Counted from the first letter of the stretch, positions 1 through 12,454 are shown. The stretch is 64,000 bases of DNA from Artemisia argyi (GCA_030686995.1 CM060680.1:199689322-199753321); one strand, 5' to 3'. Translations and numbers: made by a program. The notes: generated from the sequence alone by a model not told the origin.

Positions 1-2
1 CC

Positions 3-1196
3 GACGCCCTGAGCCGAAAGGAACGGGTTAAACCACTACGAGTCCGAGCCTTAGTTTTAACCATAAATTCAAACTTTCCTACTCAAATCCTTCACGCTCA
101 AGCTGAGGCGGTGAAACAAGAAGACATCCAAAAGGAAAAGTTGGATGGCATGATACAGAAGAAATTCGAAACCCGTTCAGATGGAACTCTATGCTTCCAA
201 GGTCGAAGTTGGTTACCACTTTATCGTGGCCTACGAGACTTGATCATGCATGAATCACACAAGTCTAAATACTCCATACATCCAGGATCTGATAAGATGT
301 ATCATGATCTTAAGTTACTCTATTGGTGGCCAAACATGAAAGCCGACATTGCAACATACGTTAGCAAATGTCTTACATGCTCCAAAGTAAAAGCTGAACA
401 TCAAAAACCATCCGGTCCATTACAACAACCAGAGATTCCTACTTGGAAATGGGAAAGAATTACTATGGACTTCATTACCAAGCTCCCAAAGACATCAAGC
501 GGTTATGACTCCATCTGGGTCATAGTTGATCGTCTCACAAAATCCGCACACTTTATACCAATCAAAGAGACTTACAAAATGGAACAACTAACCCGACTGT
601 ACGTCAAAGAAATAGTCTCAAGACATGGTGCACCAATATCCATCATATCCGACAGAGATGGTAGATTTACTTCCAATTTCTGGCAGTCACTCCAAGACGC
701 CTTTGGAACAAATCTAGACATGAGTACAGCGTATCATCCTCAGACCGATGGTCAGAGTAAACGAACCATTCAAACACTTGAAGACATGCTTCGAGCTTGT
801 ATAATAGATTTTGGAAAAGGATGGGATACTCATCTACCATTAGTCGAATTTTCCTACAACAACAGTTATCATACAAGTATTAAAGCAGCTCCATTCGAAG
901 CACTTTACGGTCGAAAGTGTCGTTCACCTACTTGTTGGGCTGAAGTGGGAGAAGTTCAACTCACTGGACCAGAACTCATCCGTGAAACAACGGATAAGAT
1001 TGTACAAATCAAAAATCGACTACAAGCCGCAAGAGATCGACAGAAAAGTTATGCCGACACACGACGCAGACCCCTAAAATTCCAAGTCGGAGATAGGGTT
1101 ATGCTAAAGGTATCGCCTTAGAAAGGCTTGATACGATTCGGTAAATGAGGAAAACTAAACCCAAGATACATCGGACCATTCAAAATCCTAGCCAGG
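3..1196 (+). pseudogene. Element A: Ty3/gypsy pol 3' part (RNase H end, integrase), interrupted
   Basis: The frame is open from base 3, so the polyprotein starts before the window. It begins in the conserved DALSRKER stretch that follows RNase H, then runs through the integrase zinc region ([20 protein letters not shown]) and the catalytic core ([16 protein letters not shown]). The catalytic glutamate expected in the QSER motif is lysine (AAA at 759-761), which should kill strand transfer. Two nonsense codons follow: TAG at 1119-1121 replaces the Trp codon present in element C, and TGA at 1146-1148 replaces an Arg codon. Reading continues in the same frame to 1196, where element B is inserted, and resumes at 24237. 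The gene is dead. The order RNase H then integrase, plus the chromodomain-like tail downstream, places it in the chromovirus/Tekay-like gypsy group (family knowledge). Confidence 0.9.
1192..1196 (+). repeat. Target-site duplication CCAGG, left copy (element B)
   Basis: CCAGG directly precedes the TGTAACA terminus of element B and is repeated directly after its TGTTACA terminus at 24232-24236. A 5-bp duplication is standard for LTR-retrotransposon integrase. Confidence 0.92.
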
Positions 1197-4100
1197 TGTA
1201 ACAATTCGCAATTTCAGGTTAATTACTATTCCCGGAAAATTTCACTATTCACTTTTACTATTCATTTTCCTCAAAATTTTCCCGAAATTTGATTTTTGTT
1301 TCTTGGACTCGAGTGATAAATCATTTCTATGGCAAATTAAAAGTTTGACATTCATAAGCTCATTTTCGTGAAAGTTAATAAGGAATTACACATTTTAGGG
1401 TAAAACGTCATTCAAAAATTCTACGCACAATGAAACTCGACCGCGTTAAGTGACCCCGCATCAGAAAAATGTTTGACACACTCATAATTTATTTGAGAAT
1501 TAATCGTGACTGAGAAAAACATGACCAAAATAAGTCTCGGCCGTGAAAAACTAGAATTTTCAGTTTTAAGCGTTTTTTACTCAGCCGTAACCTTAGCCTA
1601 TTCCTGCACCGCGTTTCTAATACGATTTGAGTTTTCAACTTATTATAAAAAGTCAACATATTTTTCCCTCCTCCTTTGACCAAAAATCATTCCTTGATTT
1701 TATAAGTCATTCCTTGATTTTTAGGCTTACGGTTTGATGTCTAAAAGACATTTAATACCAACCGACACTAGACTGAGCTCAGTCTAGACATTATAAGTCA
1801 TTTTAAATCATTTTTATCCTATTAGAAAAGTAACATTTTACTTTTCTAAATTTTACGCAATATTCGTACGTTTTACGTATTACGCGTTTTAGACCCGTGT
1901 TTCCAGTTTTAGCAGGGTTTTACCAACCCAATGGAACCTACCACTCATTTTATATTTTATTATGGAGTATTTTGACAAGTTTAATTATTCTTCCAAGTTT
2001 CGTATTTTTACGATACCCGGTTTTACGTTTCGTGGCTTAACCATTTACGGTTAGCATTTTACGGAGCCAAAACTAACTCAATAACTTGGATAATATCATC
2101 AAAAGTCCACAATTCCTCCCCAAGAATTCCCAACCGACTTAGGAGGGGGGATTCAGCCCAAAGGTGGCTTGATCTCATGCTAGGAGGCCTTAGATTTCAT
2201 CCATGTGTTATACTTGGTCTCCAAGTGTTGACTAGTCATACATGTAACCTCCTCAAGCCCTTATTTAAGCCTCTCCTCCCCCTCCTTGGCCATTCCAACG
2301 TCCCACACACACAACACACTTCATTTTACTAGTTTACTTCAAGTTTTATCCAAGAGATCAAGAGCATAACAACACATAAACACTAGTTTTGTTTTGATTC
2401 ATCAAAACTACTTCCAAACTACATAAACTTTGGTGATTTCTCTTGAGTTTGAATCTATTCAAGTCACCTCAACTTTCATCATCTCTCTTTCAAGAATACA
2501 AGTGTAGAAAGATTGCTTGAAGTGAAGTGGGTTGAAGCTAAAGTCTATCAAAGTCCTTTTCCTTACATGCTACTACCTTTCTTGTAGAAAGCCAAAGTTG
2601 TAAGCAAACTCTAATACACTTCCTTGCTTAAATATCATATTCATGCTATTTACATATCATTCATGTTATATATTGTCTTGTTATCATGTCCATGATGTAT
2701 AAAAATGAGTAAAACAAGTTATTACAAATGATTGTTAACTTATGTTATTTAAACAAGTAAACTAGTGACTTTTATGGAGAACCATGACCAAAATAGTACA
2801 ACTATGATATTTGAAACTTAATTACTGTTAAAGAGGACTTAACAAGGAAAACATAGCAATTTGAATCACCCAAAACGAGTACCCGAGTCAAAAGTTATGA
2901 CCATTTGAAGTTAGCAAAACCAAAACGCCGAAACTGCCGATACCTACTGGTTTGCATTCTGCCATTTTGAAAGTCACCCTTCTGGTCTGATTCATCAAAA
3001 CGTTAAAACACGAAAGTTGTCCGGAACGACGTTTTCGTTCAGAAGTAAAGAAGCTCGAGCCCTGAAAACGCTTTCCGAGTGATAATTTCTTCTAATCATT
3101 AACAGCCCATTTTTAGACCAAAATCATTATATATAGGTTATGGTTTATAAAGACCAAAGAGGTCTTATGACCTAGAATCAAGACCACAACCATGGCTAGA
3201 GCCAAGGTTGAGTCTTAAGACCATGGAACAATGACCAAAGGTCATGGCAAGGCCATAACGAAATGACCATGTAAGCTTACTTAGGCGTAAACATGAACCA
3301 ATGTATTGGCGATAACTTGAACAAGCAATTTGGATCTACTTCACTTAAAAGAACCATGAGATATTACAAAGAAAAATGGTCATACAAGTTATAAGAAACT
3401 TACCCTAATAACAACCTTCATGTAATAATAAACTTTCCTAAGTTTATTCAAATATTGGACATGTAACTTTTCGGATCAAAACTTATATCTATATATTTTA
3501 TCAACTACTACAATAGTAGGGAGCCTCATGTGAGGAGTTCATTATGTAAGCCGTCGAGATGAGTTGTGGATTTACGAATTAAAGTGTCCTGGCTCCTCGA
3601 ACGTTTACTAACATGACTTCTGAATTATGTCGGCCCGAACGGTAGTAAACGATTTATAAACTATACATGTTTCATGAATCATTTCTTTTCTAAGACTTAC
3701 ACTATACATTGTACCACATCATGGACTAAGTGCAAGACATATATATTGGCATGTTTATGTTTCCTTAGACATTATTCCAAACCTAAGTTACAACAATTAT
3801 TCTAGGCTGCTCGTAGAAGTTCTTACGGCATATCCATCATTCTCATTATACATCATCCAACTTAAGGTGAGTTCATAGCCCCACTTTGCATTACTTAATT
3901 GTTTTACAAACCCTTGGGGGGAATACATGCTATTTTAACCGAGCACAATGTTTTTAAATTGTATGCTTGCCTGATTGTTTTATTATCACTAAGTACCAGC
4001 CTTGCTAAACTGAGATCCCTTATTATGAACCATTTAATCACTAGCAATAGTGAGCGCAAATATTGTGAATAGGCCTATTGGGATTGACGAATCCCATTTG

Positions 4101-4658
4101 TATTGACTAAGTTCAAACAAATGCATTAATATTTGAGACATTAGGTATGACGGCAAAGTACCTACCGGGATAACTCCGCCGATCGATATTGGTACCCGTT
4201 AACGTTTTGGTGTCATAAGCTTAGTATTTGATAATAATTGTTCCGGGCGTATAACAACGTGGCCCATCTTTGTTTTCCAAACATTGGTTTGAGTCTATAG
4301 CTCACACTACCAACATATTGTGTTCAAACATTAAACAAACTCTATGAATATCACTCAACCTTTGTGTTGACCTCTCAAGCATGTATTTCAGGCTCATGAC
4401 GATCAAGGATGGCACGGAAGGGCACGGATACTCAAGAGGGCTATAAATTTTGTTATCATTCGAAAACTCATTTAATGTGATTTGTAAACATGGAACCATT
4501 TGGGACCTCATTTTGTAATCTCTGATATTTATACAATTTGAATGATAAATCTTTTAAAACGACTCAATTGGAGTTCGTTTTCTATTATTGTGACTATTGT
4601 GCCGTCGAGTAACACCCAGTTTGAATTCCGCTGCAAACCATGAATTGGGGGTGTTACA
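1197..4658 (+). repeat. Element B 5' LTR (3462 bp)
   Basis: Starts TGTAACAATTCGC and ends GGGGGTGTTACA just before the primer binding site. Near-identical sequence recurs from 6836 and, after element C, from 23151. It contains a cluster of short perfect hairpins around 3151-3275. No coding frame is supportable. Confidence 0.93.
3151..3275 (+). repeat. Cluster of short inverted repeats in the A/B-family LTR
   Basis: Several dyads lie end to end: AGACC/GGTCT at 3151-3165, the palindrome GTCTTAAGAC, ATGACC/GGTCAT and ATGGC/GCCAT. The cluster recurs with substitutions in the other B LTR and in the A LTR. The function is unknown. Confidence 0.6.
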
Positions 4659-4661
4659 GAT

Positions 4662-4674
4662 TGGTACCAGAGCC
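4662..4674 (+). promoter_or_regulatory. Element B primer binding site (tRNA-iMet type)
   Basis: TGGTACCAGAGCC lies three bases inside the 5' LTR end and matches the plant initiator tRNA-Met complement TGGTATCAGAGCC except for one base. It primes minus-strand cDNA synthesis. Confidence 0.88.
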
Positions 4675-6799
4675 ATGGTTATAGAGAAACGGGTCTAATT
4701 GAGACCTAAACTATAACCACACATACAAGCAAAAACATTTTTATAGCCTTCCGCTCTCCGTGTCTTCCATCCTCCAGACGATTATGGACTTAGTAAGCAT
4801 GTTATGCTACACAAACATATTAGTATATTCATATATACCCATTTTGAGCATTTCCCCGTAGACATTTTTATGCTACACAAACATAATCGCATATTTATAT
4901 ATGTACCCTTAACATAATTGAGTATTTTCCCGTAAGCATTTTATGCTACATGAACATATATAAGTATATTTATATATACATTCAAGTTATTTTCAATCAT
5001 TTTATCTAAACATATCTGCGTATGCCTATTCTGGGGCATTACGACACAACCAGATTCTCCCAATCATGTTCCTACTCCAACATTTTATGTCCAAGACATT
5101 GTAACTGATTGCAATGGTCTATCCTATTTTCCAAGACATTGTATTATACAATGGTCTTAATCATTTCTCAAATGTTTTGAGTCACACAATGCTTTAACCT
5201 ACTTCCCAGACATTGTGAATTGCACAATGGTCTAATCTACTTCCGAGACATTGTGTTTTGCGCAATGGTCTCTAGAATCATTCCATCACATCATCAATAT
5301 CATTTCATATGACATCAAAAACCCATCACAATCTATCGATTTCTAAATAGAAATATGAGATTTTTAAAGGACAAACAAATCCATCACCTACAAAAGCTGA
5401 AGTTCAGCCCTACATTCATCAAAGTTTTCTTCTAAAACCTTCATTATTAAAAGTTCGTGATCCTGGCCAAGTATGTTCTATTTTAGAACTACTTAAAACT
5501 TCCTTTCCACACGTACCTACCCGTACTATCTTCTATGCAATGGAATATGAAAACATACGTTACAAGTCTTGTATGGGTGGGACTTGCAACTTAAGGGTTT
5601 GACATCGCCTTTGTTTAGTGGACAGTTTCCTAAAAGCAACGGACATATCACAAGTATACCTAATTTAGGTATTTGAAAATTTTATCGAACCTTGGCTAAA
5701 TATAGAGTAGTCACCTATATTTAACCTAGGGACAGTGGAATATAGTCTGACTAACTATATTCGACTTAAAATTTTCAAATACTGAAAGTAGTTGTACTAG
5801 GGTTATGTTTAGGTTGATTTACTACTTGAACTCGATAAACCACCAGAATACATTAAAACGATCTAGAGACACGATAGTGCCTTACCACTTAGCAAAATCT
5901 TTACACCTTATTTGTATGATCTAATTTCATTCTTGAAAATTTTCATTTATAAGATAATCCGAACTACTATCTTGGGATAGTTATCAATTCTTCTCTTCAT
6001 CCCGTGGAAGTACCATCCTGTTTAGGATACCATTCCGTCATAAACCTTTAAAATCTCTTAAAATTTTAAAGCAAACTTGACATCTCTACCAATATTAACA
6101 TTAAGCATACACTACGCACTTTTGTTCATCAACATATCACATCATTATCTTCACAACCGTTGCAACCACAAATTCATTAACAGATCTTGATGCACTTTTA
6201 AAGCTCAAATCATCCTTAGTTACACCACAAGCACCCTCACCAGCTTTACAAGATTGAATATTCATTTTGTACTTTTGAAACACCAGTATCATCTCGTAAT
6301 ACACTACCTTGTAACTCAACGGCTAATTGTGAATGTTGTGTTGGGAATTCTTAAGTAGGATGATTTGTAATTATTTGAATGGATTGGGATGCCTTTTCAT
6401 TTAAATAAAGAAATTGTAAATCACCGAACCATAAGTTTATATTCCCCTATTTACATTATTTGGGATGCCTCTCTATGTAAATAAAGAATTATAAACAAGT
6501 GGGCTTATTTGTATCCGAAATAACATAAGTATGAAGTCAATAAACACTAGGTACAACAACAGATTACCAACTAGGCTATGATTGCAACTACTATATCAAT
6601 TCCTATTAATATTCGACTGCTATATCAATTTCCTTTGATATTCAACTATTACCATACCTTTCCTACATAAAAGTAAGCCTCATCCTACACCATACACTGA
6701 AACAACAAATCAAACTACATCAACAGTAATCCCAGACTTTAGTCCTCATAAGTAACCACACCTTTTCATCAACACCACTCTAACATATAACACACATAG
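4675..6799 (+). other. Element B internal region, no coding capacity
   Basis: About 2.1 kb lies between the primer site and the pre-PPT hairpin. No frame of useful length resembles gag or pol on either strand. Near the left there are three copies of a segment built around TTATGCTACAYRAACATA (about 4800-4985), followed by the ACATTGT dyad repeats. From about 5300 onward I see only AT-rich sequence. This is the structure of a large retrotransposon derivative. Confidence 0.8.
5091..5271 (+). repeat. Four imperfect tandem units with dyad symmetry
   Basis: Four units begin with (A)AGACATTGT and end with (A)CAATGGTCT, the arms of one stem around short variable loops. Examples are at 5093-5120, 5133-5157, 5209-5234 and 5246-5271, with a further partial ACAATG between units two and three. 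They lie in the non-coding interior of element B. Confidence 0.65.
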
Positions 6800-6816
6800 A
6801 ACTTCGGGACGAAGTT
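6800..6816 (+). other. Pre-PPT hairpin, element B
   Basis: Stem AACTTCG, loop GGA, stem CGAAGTT. It sits just upstream of the polypurine tract. Elements A and C have hairpins with the same GGA loop and closing C-G/G-C geometry but different stems at the same place. Confidence 0.75.
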
Positions 6817-6821
6817 CCCCG

Positions 6822-6835
6822 TAAGGGGTAGAGAC
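6822..6835 (+). promoter_or_regulatory. Element B polypurine tract
   Basis: TAAGGGGTAGAGAC directly abuts the 3' LTR start at 6836. It is the expected primer for plus-strand cDNA synthesis. Confidence 0.8.
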
Positions 6836-9171
6836 TGTAACAATTCGCAATTTCAGGTTAATTACTATTCCCGGAAAATTTCACTATTCACTTTTACTAT
6901 TCATTTTTCCCAAAATTTTCCCGAAATTTGATTTTTGTTTCTTGGACTCGAGTGATAAATCATTTCTATGGCAAATTAAAAGTTTGACATTCATAAGCTC
7001 ATTTTCATGAAAGTTAATAAGGAATTACACATTTTAAGGTAAAACGTCATTCAAAAATTCTACGCACAACGAAACTCGACTGCGTTAAGTGACCCCGCAT
7101 CAGAAAAATGTTTGACACACTCATAATTTATTTGAGAATTAATCGTGACTGAGAAAAACATGACCAAAATAAGCCTCGGCCGTGAAAAACTGGAATTTTC
7201 AGTTTTAAGCGTTTTTACTCAGCCGTAACCTTAGCCTATTCCTGCACCGCGTTTCTAATACGATTTGAGTTTTCAACTTATTAGAAAAATTCAACATATT
7301 TTTCCCTCCTCCTTTGACCAAAAATCATTCCTTGATTTTATAAGTCATTCCTTGATTTTTAGGCTTACGGTTTGATGTCTAAAAGACATTTAATACCAAC
7401 CGACACTAGACTGAGCTCAGTCTAGACATTATAAGTCATTTTAAATCATTTTTATCCTATTAGAAAAGTAACATTTTACTTTTCTAAATTTTACGCAATA
7501 TTCGTACGTTTTACGTATTACGCGTTTTAGACCCGTGTTTCCAGTTTTAGCAGGGTTTTACCACCCCCAATGGAACCTACCACTCATTTTATATTTTATT
7601 ATGGAGTATTTTGACAAGTTTAATTATTCTTCCAAGTTTCGTATTTTTATGATACCCGGTTTTACGTTTCGTGGCTTAACCATTTACGGTTAGCATTTTA
7701 CGGAGCCAAAACTAACTCAATAACTTGGATAATATCATCAAAAGTCCACAATTCCTCCCCAAGAATTCCCAACCGACTTAGGAGGGGGGATTCAGCCCAT
7801 AGGTGGCTTGATCTCATGCTAGGAGGCCTTAGATTTCATCCATGTGTTATACTTGGTCTCCAAGTGTTGACTAGTCATACATGTAACCTCCTCAAGACCT
7901 TATTTAAGCCTCTCCTCCCCCTCCTTGGCCATTCCAACGTCCCACACACACAACACACTTCATTTTACTAGTTTACTTCAAGTTTTATCCAAGAGATCAA
8001 GAGCATAACAACACATAAACACTAGTTTGGTTTTGATTCATCAAAACTACTTCCAAACTACATAAACTTTGGTGATTTCTCTTGAGTTTGAATCTATTCA
8101 AGTCACCTCAACTTTCATCATCTCTCTTTCAAGAATACAAGTGTAGAAAGATTGCTTGAAGTGAAGTGGGTTGAAGCTAAAGTCTATCAAAGTCCTTTTC
8201 CTTACATGCTACTACCTTTCTTGTTGAAAGCCAAAGTTGTAAGCAAACTCTAATACACTTCCTTGATTAAATATCATATTCATGCTATTTACATATCATT
8301 CATGCTATATATTGTCTTGTTATCATGTCCATGATGTATAAAAATGAGTAAAACAAGTTATTACAAATGATTGTTAACTTATGTTATTTAAACAAGTAAA
8401 CTAGTGACTTTTATGGAGAACCACGACCAAAATAGTACAACTATGATATTTGAAACTTAATTACTGTTAAAGAGGACTTAACAAGGAAAACATAGCAATT
8501 TGAATCACCCAAAACGAGTACCCGAGTCAAAAGTTATGACCATTTGAAGTTAGCAAAACCAAAACGCCGAAACTCCCGATACCTACTGTTTTGCATTCTG
8601 CCATTTTGAAAGTCACCCTTCTGGTCTGATTCATCAAAACGTTAAAACACGAAAGTTGTCCGGAACGACGTTTTCGTTTAGGAACAAAGAAGCTCGAGCC
8701 CTGAAAACGCTTTCCAAAATCATTATATATAGGTTATGGTTTATAAAGACCAAAGAGGTCTTATGACCTAGAATCAAGACCACAACCATGGCTAGAGCCA
8801 AGGTTGAGTCTTAAGACCATGGAACAATGACCAAAGGTCATGGCAAGGCCATAACGAAATGACCATGTAAGCTTACTTAGGCGTAAACATGAACCAATGT
8901 ATTGGCGATAACTTGAACAAGCAATTTGGATCTACTTCACTTAAAAGAACCATGAGATATTACAAAGAAAAATGGTCATACAGGTTATAAGAAACTTACC
9001 CTAATAACAATCTTTATGTAATAATAAACTTTCCTAAGTTTATTCAAATATTGGACATGTAACTTTTCGGATCAAAACTTATATCTATATATTTTATCAA
9101 CTACTACAATAGTAGGGAGCCTCATGTGAGGAGTTCATTATGTAAGCCGTCGAGATGAGTTGTGGATTTAC
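6836..9171 (+). repeat. Element B 3' LTR, left part (before element C)
   Basis: Aligns with 1197 onward of the 5' LTR. A 43-bp segment present at 3077-3119 in the 5' LTR is missing at about 8715 here, between CTTTCC and AAAATC. The LTR is interrupted at 9171 by element C and continues at 23151. Confidence 0.92.
9167..9171 (+). repeat. Target-site duplication TTTAC, left copy (element C)
   Basis: TTTAC precedes the TGTGACA terminus of element C and is repeated at 23146-23150 after its TGTTACA terminus. Confidence 0.93.
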
Positions 9172-9985
9172 TGTGACAACCGGCAGTTTAGGGAGCTATT
9201 TTTAAAACCCGCATTACAACTTAAGTTCGTTTATAATTTTTATTTGAAATTTTCATTTCACAACGAACTTGTAAGACCTATTTTATGGATGTTTTAATTA
9301 ATGACGTTATGGAATTCGTGAATTATGTTCATAATTCATTTTTGGTTATACGATCGGTGATGTATATTTGAATTCTCACTTGGTACTACGTTGACTTTGG
9401 CACTAGGATTACCTAACATAGTTTTATGATTCGTCTTAACGAGTCCGTTATATATTTTAATTAATTACGAGAGGTTCTCGTGTAATATGGAAATTTTAAA
9501 ATGAGTTCGGGTTCGGGCCACGTGTTTTTACAGTTACCCACGTTACCCGCCCCACCGTAATAATATCCTTATTATTACTATCATTATTATTATCCTTATT
9601 ATTATTATAACAAAAAAAAAAAAAAAAAAAGTTAGTATAAGGGGCGTTTGGCCCGGTTTTTACCCACACACACAACACAAACACAAACTCACTTTACTCT
9701 CATCTCTCTCTCTTTTCTTCCCTTGCAAACCCTAGCCGCCGACACTATTCCGGCCAGCCGCCGCCGCACCTCCGGTCACCCAACAAAACTAACACCACCA
9801 ATTTACTCCTCTCTTTCCCCTCTTTCTTTTGAGCTAGAACACGCGCTCTAACTCCCACATTAACACCAAATCCGAATCAAATAATCACAAGTTCATCACC
9901 ATTTTCTTGTTATTTCTTGAGTACTCTTCGATTTAGTATTGTTTTGGAAGGTAGGATGAGTTTTAACTCAATTTATGGGTTCGAA

Positions 9986-10686
9986 TCGTGACCAAGGGTC
10001 ACGAATTGATGAGATCCGAATGGGTTTTCATTTAAAACGTGATAAGCTTATGGGTTTTTGATGAAACTACATTTTCATATGGTTTGGTATCCGGGTTTAG
10101 TTTTCTTTGTGGGTTCGAACGAACCGTGAGTCGAAGACTCACGGCTATATGTGGATACGAGCCACTCGGCTCGTTACTTTTCTTGTTATTTGACCTTGGA
10201 ATCCTTGTTGGTTCATGTTTGATGCTCGACCTTGATGTTTGGGTCACGTTTGGTGATTGATCGTGGCTCGTTGGAGCTTAACCGAGACCCTATGGTCTCG
10301 GTGTAATATTATTTTTGGCTCGGTTGAGAGTTGTATGTGACCATTGGTCCGATTGGTTTGACCCTTGGCTAGCTTGGTTACCGATTTGTATTTGTCGTTG
10401 TTATGTGGTGTCGAGACCCAAGAGGGTGTTTGGGACAGTTTTGGTTGGCTCGTTTGAGCATTTCCGAGACCAAGGTGGTCCTTGGTCGAGTCCTCCTTGA
10501 ATCGTAATTTCAGCCGAGACCCAAGTGGGTCACTTGGCTCGGGTATTTGGCTTGGTAAACCGACCCAAATGTTAACCTTGTTGATGTTATTTCTTATATT
10601 AATTGTGAGCATATTATTGTCATTGTTGTGGTATTATATTTTCGGCCGAATGCTTTTATTGGGTCGAGACCTTTTGAAGTCTCGAC
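9986..10686 (+). repeat. Array of perfect hairpins in element C LTR
   Basis: At least seven stems lie within 700 bp: TCGTGACC (9986-10004), GGTTCG (10112-10125), CCGTGAGTC (10124-10144), ACGAGCC (10157-10174), ACCGAGACC (10281-10302), GACCAAGG (10468-10487) and GTCGAGAC (10663-10686), each with its exact complement after a 2-8 base loop. A bulged stem, CCGAG plus CCAAG, lies at 10514-10542. CGAGACC recurs in many of them. The array is repeated in the 3' LTR. Confidence 0.75.
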
Positions 10687-12102
10687 AAGGGAATTATTGT
10701 AATATTGTGAAGTTGTTGACGAAAGTGATATTGGGGACCGGTTATGAGACGGTCGTTAGATGACGGAGATAGGTTAGTCAGGTACCGTAGTCGGACCTTA
10801 TTGTTGTAGCCCGTGGTTTGAGATTGTGATTGGACGGAGATTTATTATTTACGACTTTTGCTTATGATTGGACTTGGACAATGAGCCGAGAGTCATGACT
10901 CGGACATATGACCATTTCGTATAACTCAATAACTATTAAAATTGAAACGGAAATAATAAAACTCGTAATAATAATTATTGATAATATGAACGTTTGTATG
11001 AAAGTATATACGTGAATAACGTATATATAACTATATAAACGCGTATATTAATAATAATAATAATAATCACGAGTCGTATTCTAAATAATACGATTAAATA
11101 TATATTAGGCTACGAAAGTGGCGTAATAATATTAAACGTATTGTTATTATAAAAATTGTGTATAAAACGGGAAACTCCCGACAATTATGAAACGTTTAAT
11201 AAAAAGTCATTCGGATATATAACGGATAAACTTATTGAGTTAGGCGAAATTGTTGTCACTCGGGTCCAGGTAAGTTATTATTTGTGACGTTCGTGTTGTC
11301 ACGGATATATGACGACTAATATAGACGTTTTCAATAAGTAAATAACCACTTAACCGTAAGGTTGAGCCGGGTTATTTGGTTATATGACACGAACATATTA
11401 GTGGGCATCGTATCCTACGACGCCCACAGGTTGTAGTATATGTAAAGTGTTATAGATTGCGAGTGTATATATCGGGAAATCTGGCCAATTTGACGATATA
11501 TATGAGGAATTTATTAAACTACGATATATACTATATAGTCAATATGTGCTATGTGCTTTATATGTGCTTTAGATTGGGTGTAATCTTGGAACGGTATATT
11601 ACGTAAATAAATATGAGGATTATCAAATCGACGAATTTGGTAAACTTTGGCGATTTATTTAAATGATATATTGGGCTAATATTAGATCTATAGTTTATTA
11701 TATCTTCTACGTGTGATCTTGTTGGTTTGTTTTGAGTCGACCCACCACCCGTATGGATACCAAACGCAAATACACCAAACTAATACGAAATGGATTTTCG
11801 GAAATAAAACGGATTCTCGTCCGGGTTTGGGAATATTATATATTTGAGGAAATGATTTCTGAAAGAGTTAATATTGTTAGGTCGTGCCAAGTCCGTAGTT
11901 GCTGTTTCATGAGTTATCATACATCTTATTTCTACCTACCTCGTCTTGCTATTTTTCTGGACTTGAGGTGAGTCATAGCCCCACTTTTTACTCTTGAACT
12001 ATGTTTTCAATGATTGGGGTGAGAAACGTGCAAATCGTTTTACGTGGACTATTATCGCTTTTATATTCTTTCTAAACTTGCTATGCGTATGGACTAGGAT
12101 CT

Positions 12103-12298
12103 ATTGTCAGCTTTAGTCGCACCTTTAGTGTGTACTATTCAAGGTTGGCTTATTTGGTTATTGGTGGATTGTCAGCTTTAGTCACATATATGTTGTGTGT
12201 ACTATTCAAGGTTGGCTTATTTGGTTATGTGGAATTGTCAGCTTTAGTCACATATATGTTGTGTGCACTATTCAAGGTTGGCTTATTTAGATACTGTA
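12103..12298 (+). repeat. 66-bp tandem repeat, three copies
   Basis: Units start ATTGTCAGCTTTAGTC at 12103, 12168 and 12234. The first unit is the most diverged. The same array is in the 3' LTR at about 22379-22574. Confidence 0.85.
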
Positions 12299-12324
12299 GC
12301 GTGCACCTATAGGTTATTATATTT

Positions 12325-12454
12325 CGGAGGTTATCCGAGTTATTATTGGTATTGCGGGGGTTACCCGAATATCTATGTTAGTACGGAAGGGTATCCGTGT
12401 GTTTTGTTTGTACGGAAGGGTATCCGTGTGTTATGTTGGAGCGGAGGGTATCCG
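12325..12454 (+). repeat. Five small hairpin units of CGGA..TCCG type
   Basis: CGGAGGTTATCCG (12325-12337), CGGGGGTTACCCG (12355-12367), CGGAAGGGTATCCG (12384-12397 and 12413-12426) and CGGAGGGTATCCG (12442-12454). Unit two changes both arms together (CGGG with CCCG), which keeps the pairing. Confidence 0.75.

Noticed and set aside
9970..9990. GGTTCGAATCG, a B-box-like motif suggesting a pol III promoter or tRNA gene in the C LTR
   Set aside because: No A box at tRNA spacing and no cloverleaf; a chance match among hairpins.
10032..10763. Several 60-120 codon frames in the element C LTR on both strands
   Set aside because: They coincide with the hairpin array, overlap one another on both strands and have no recognisable protein features.
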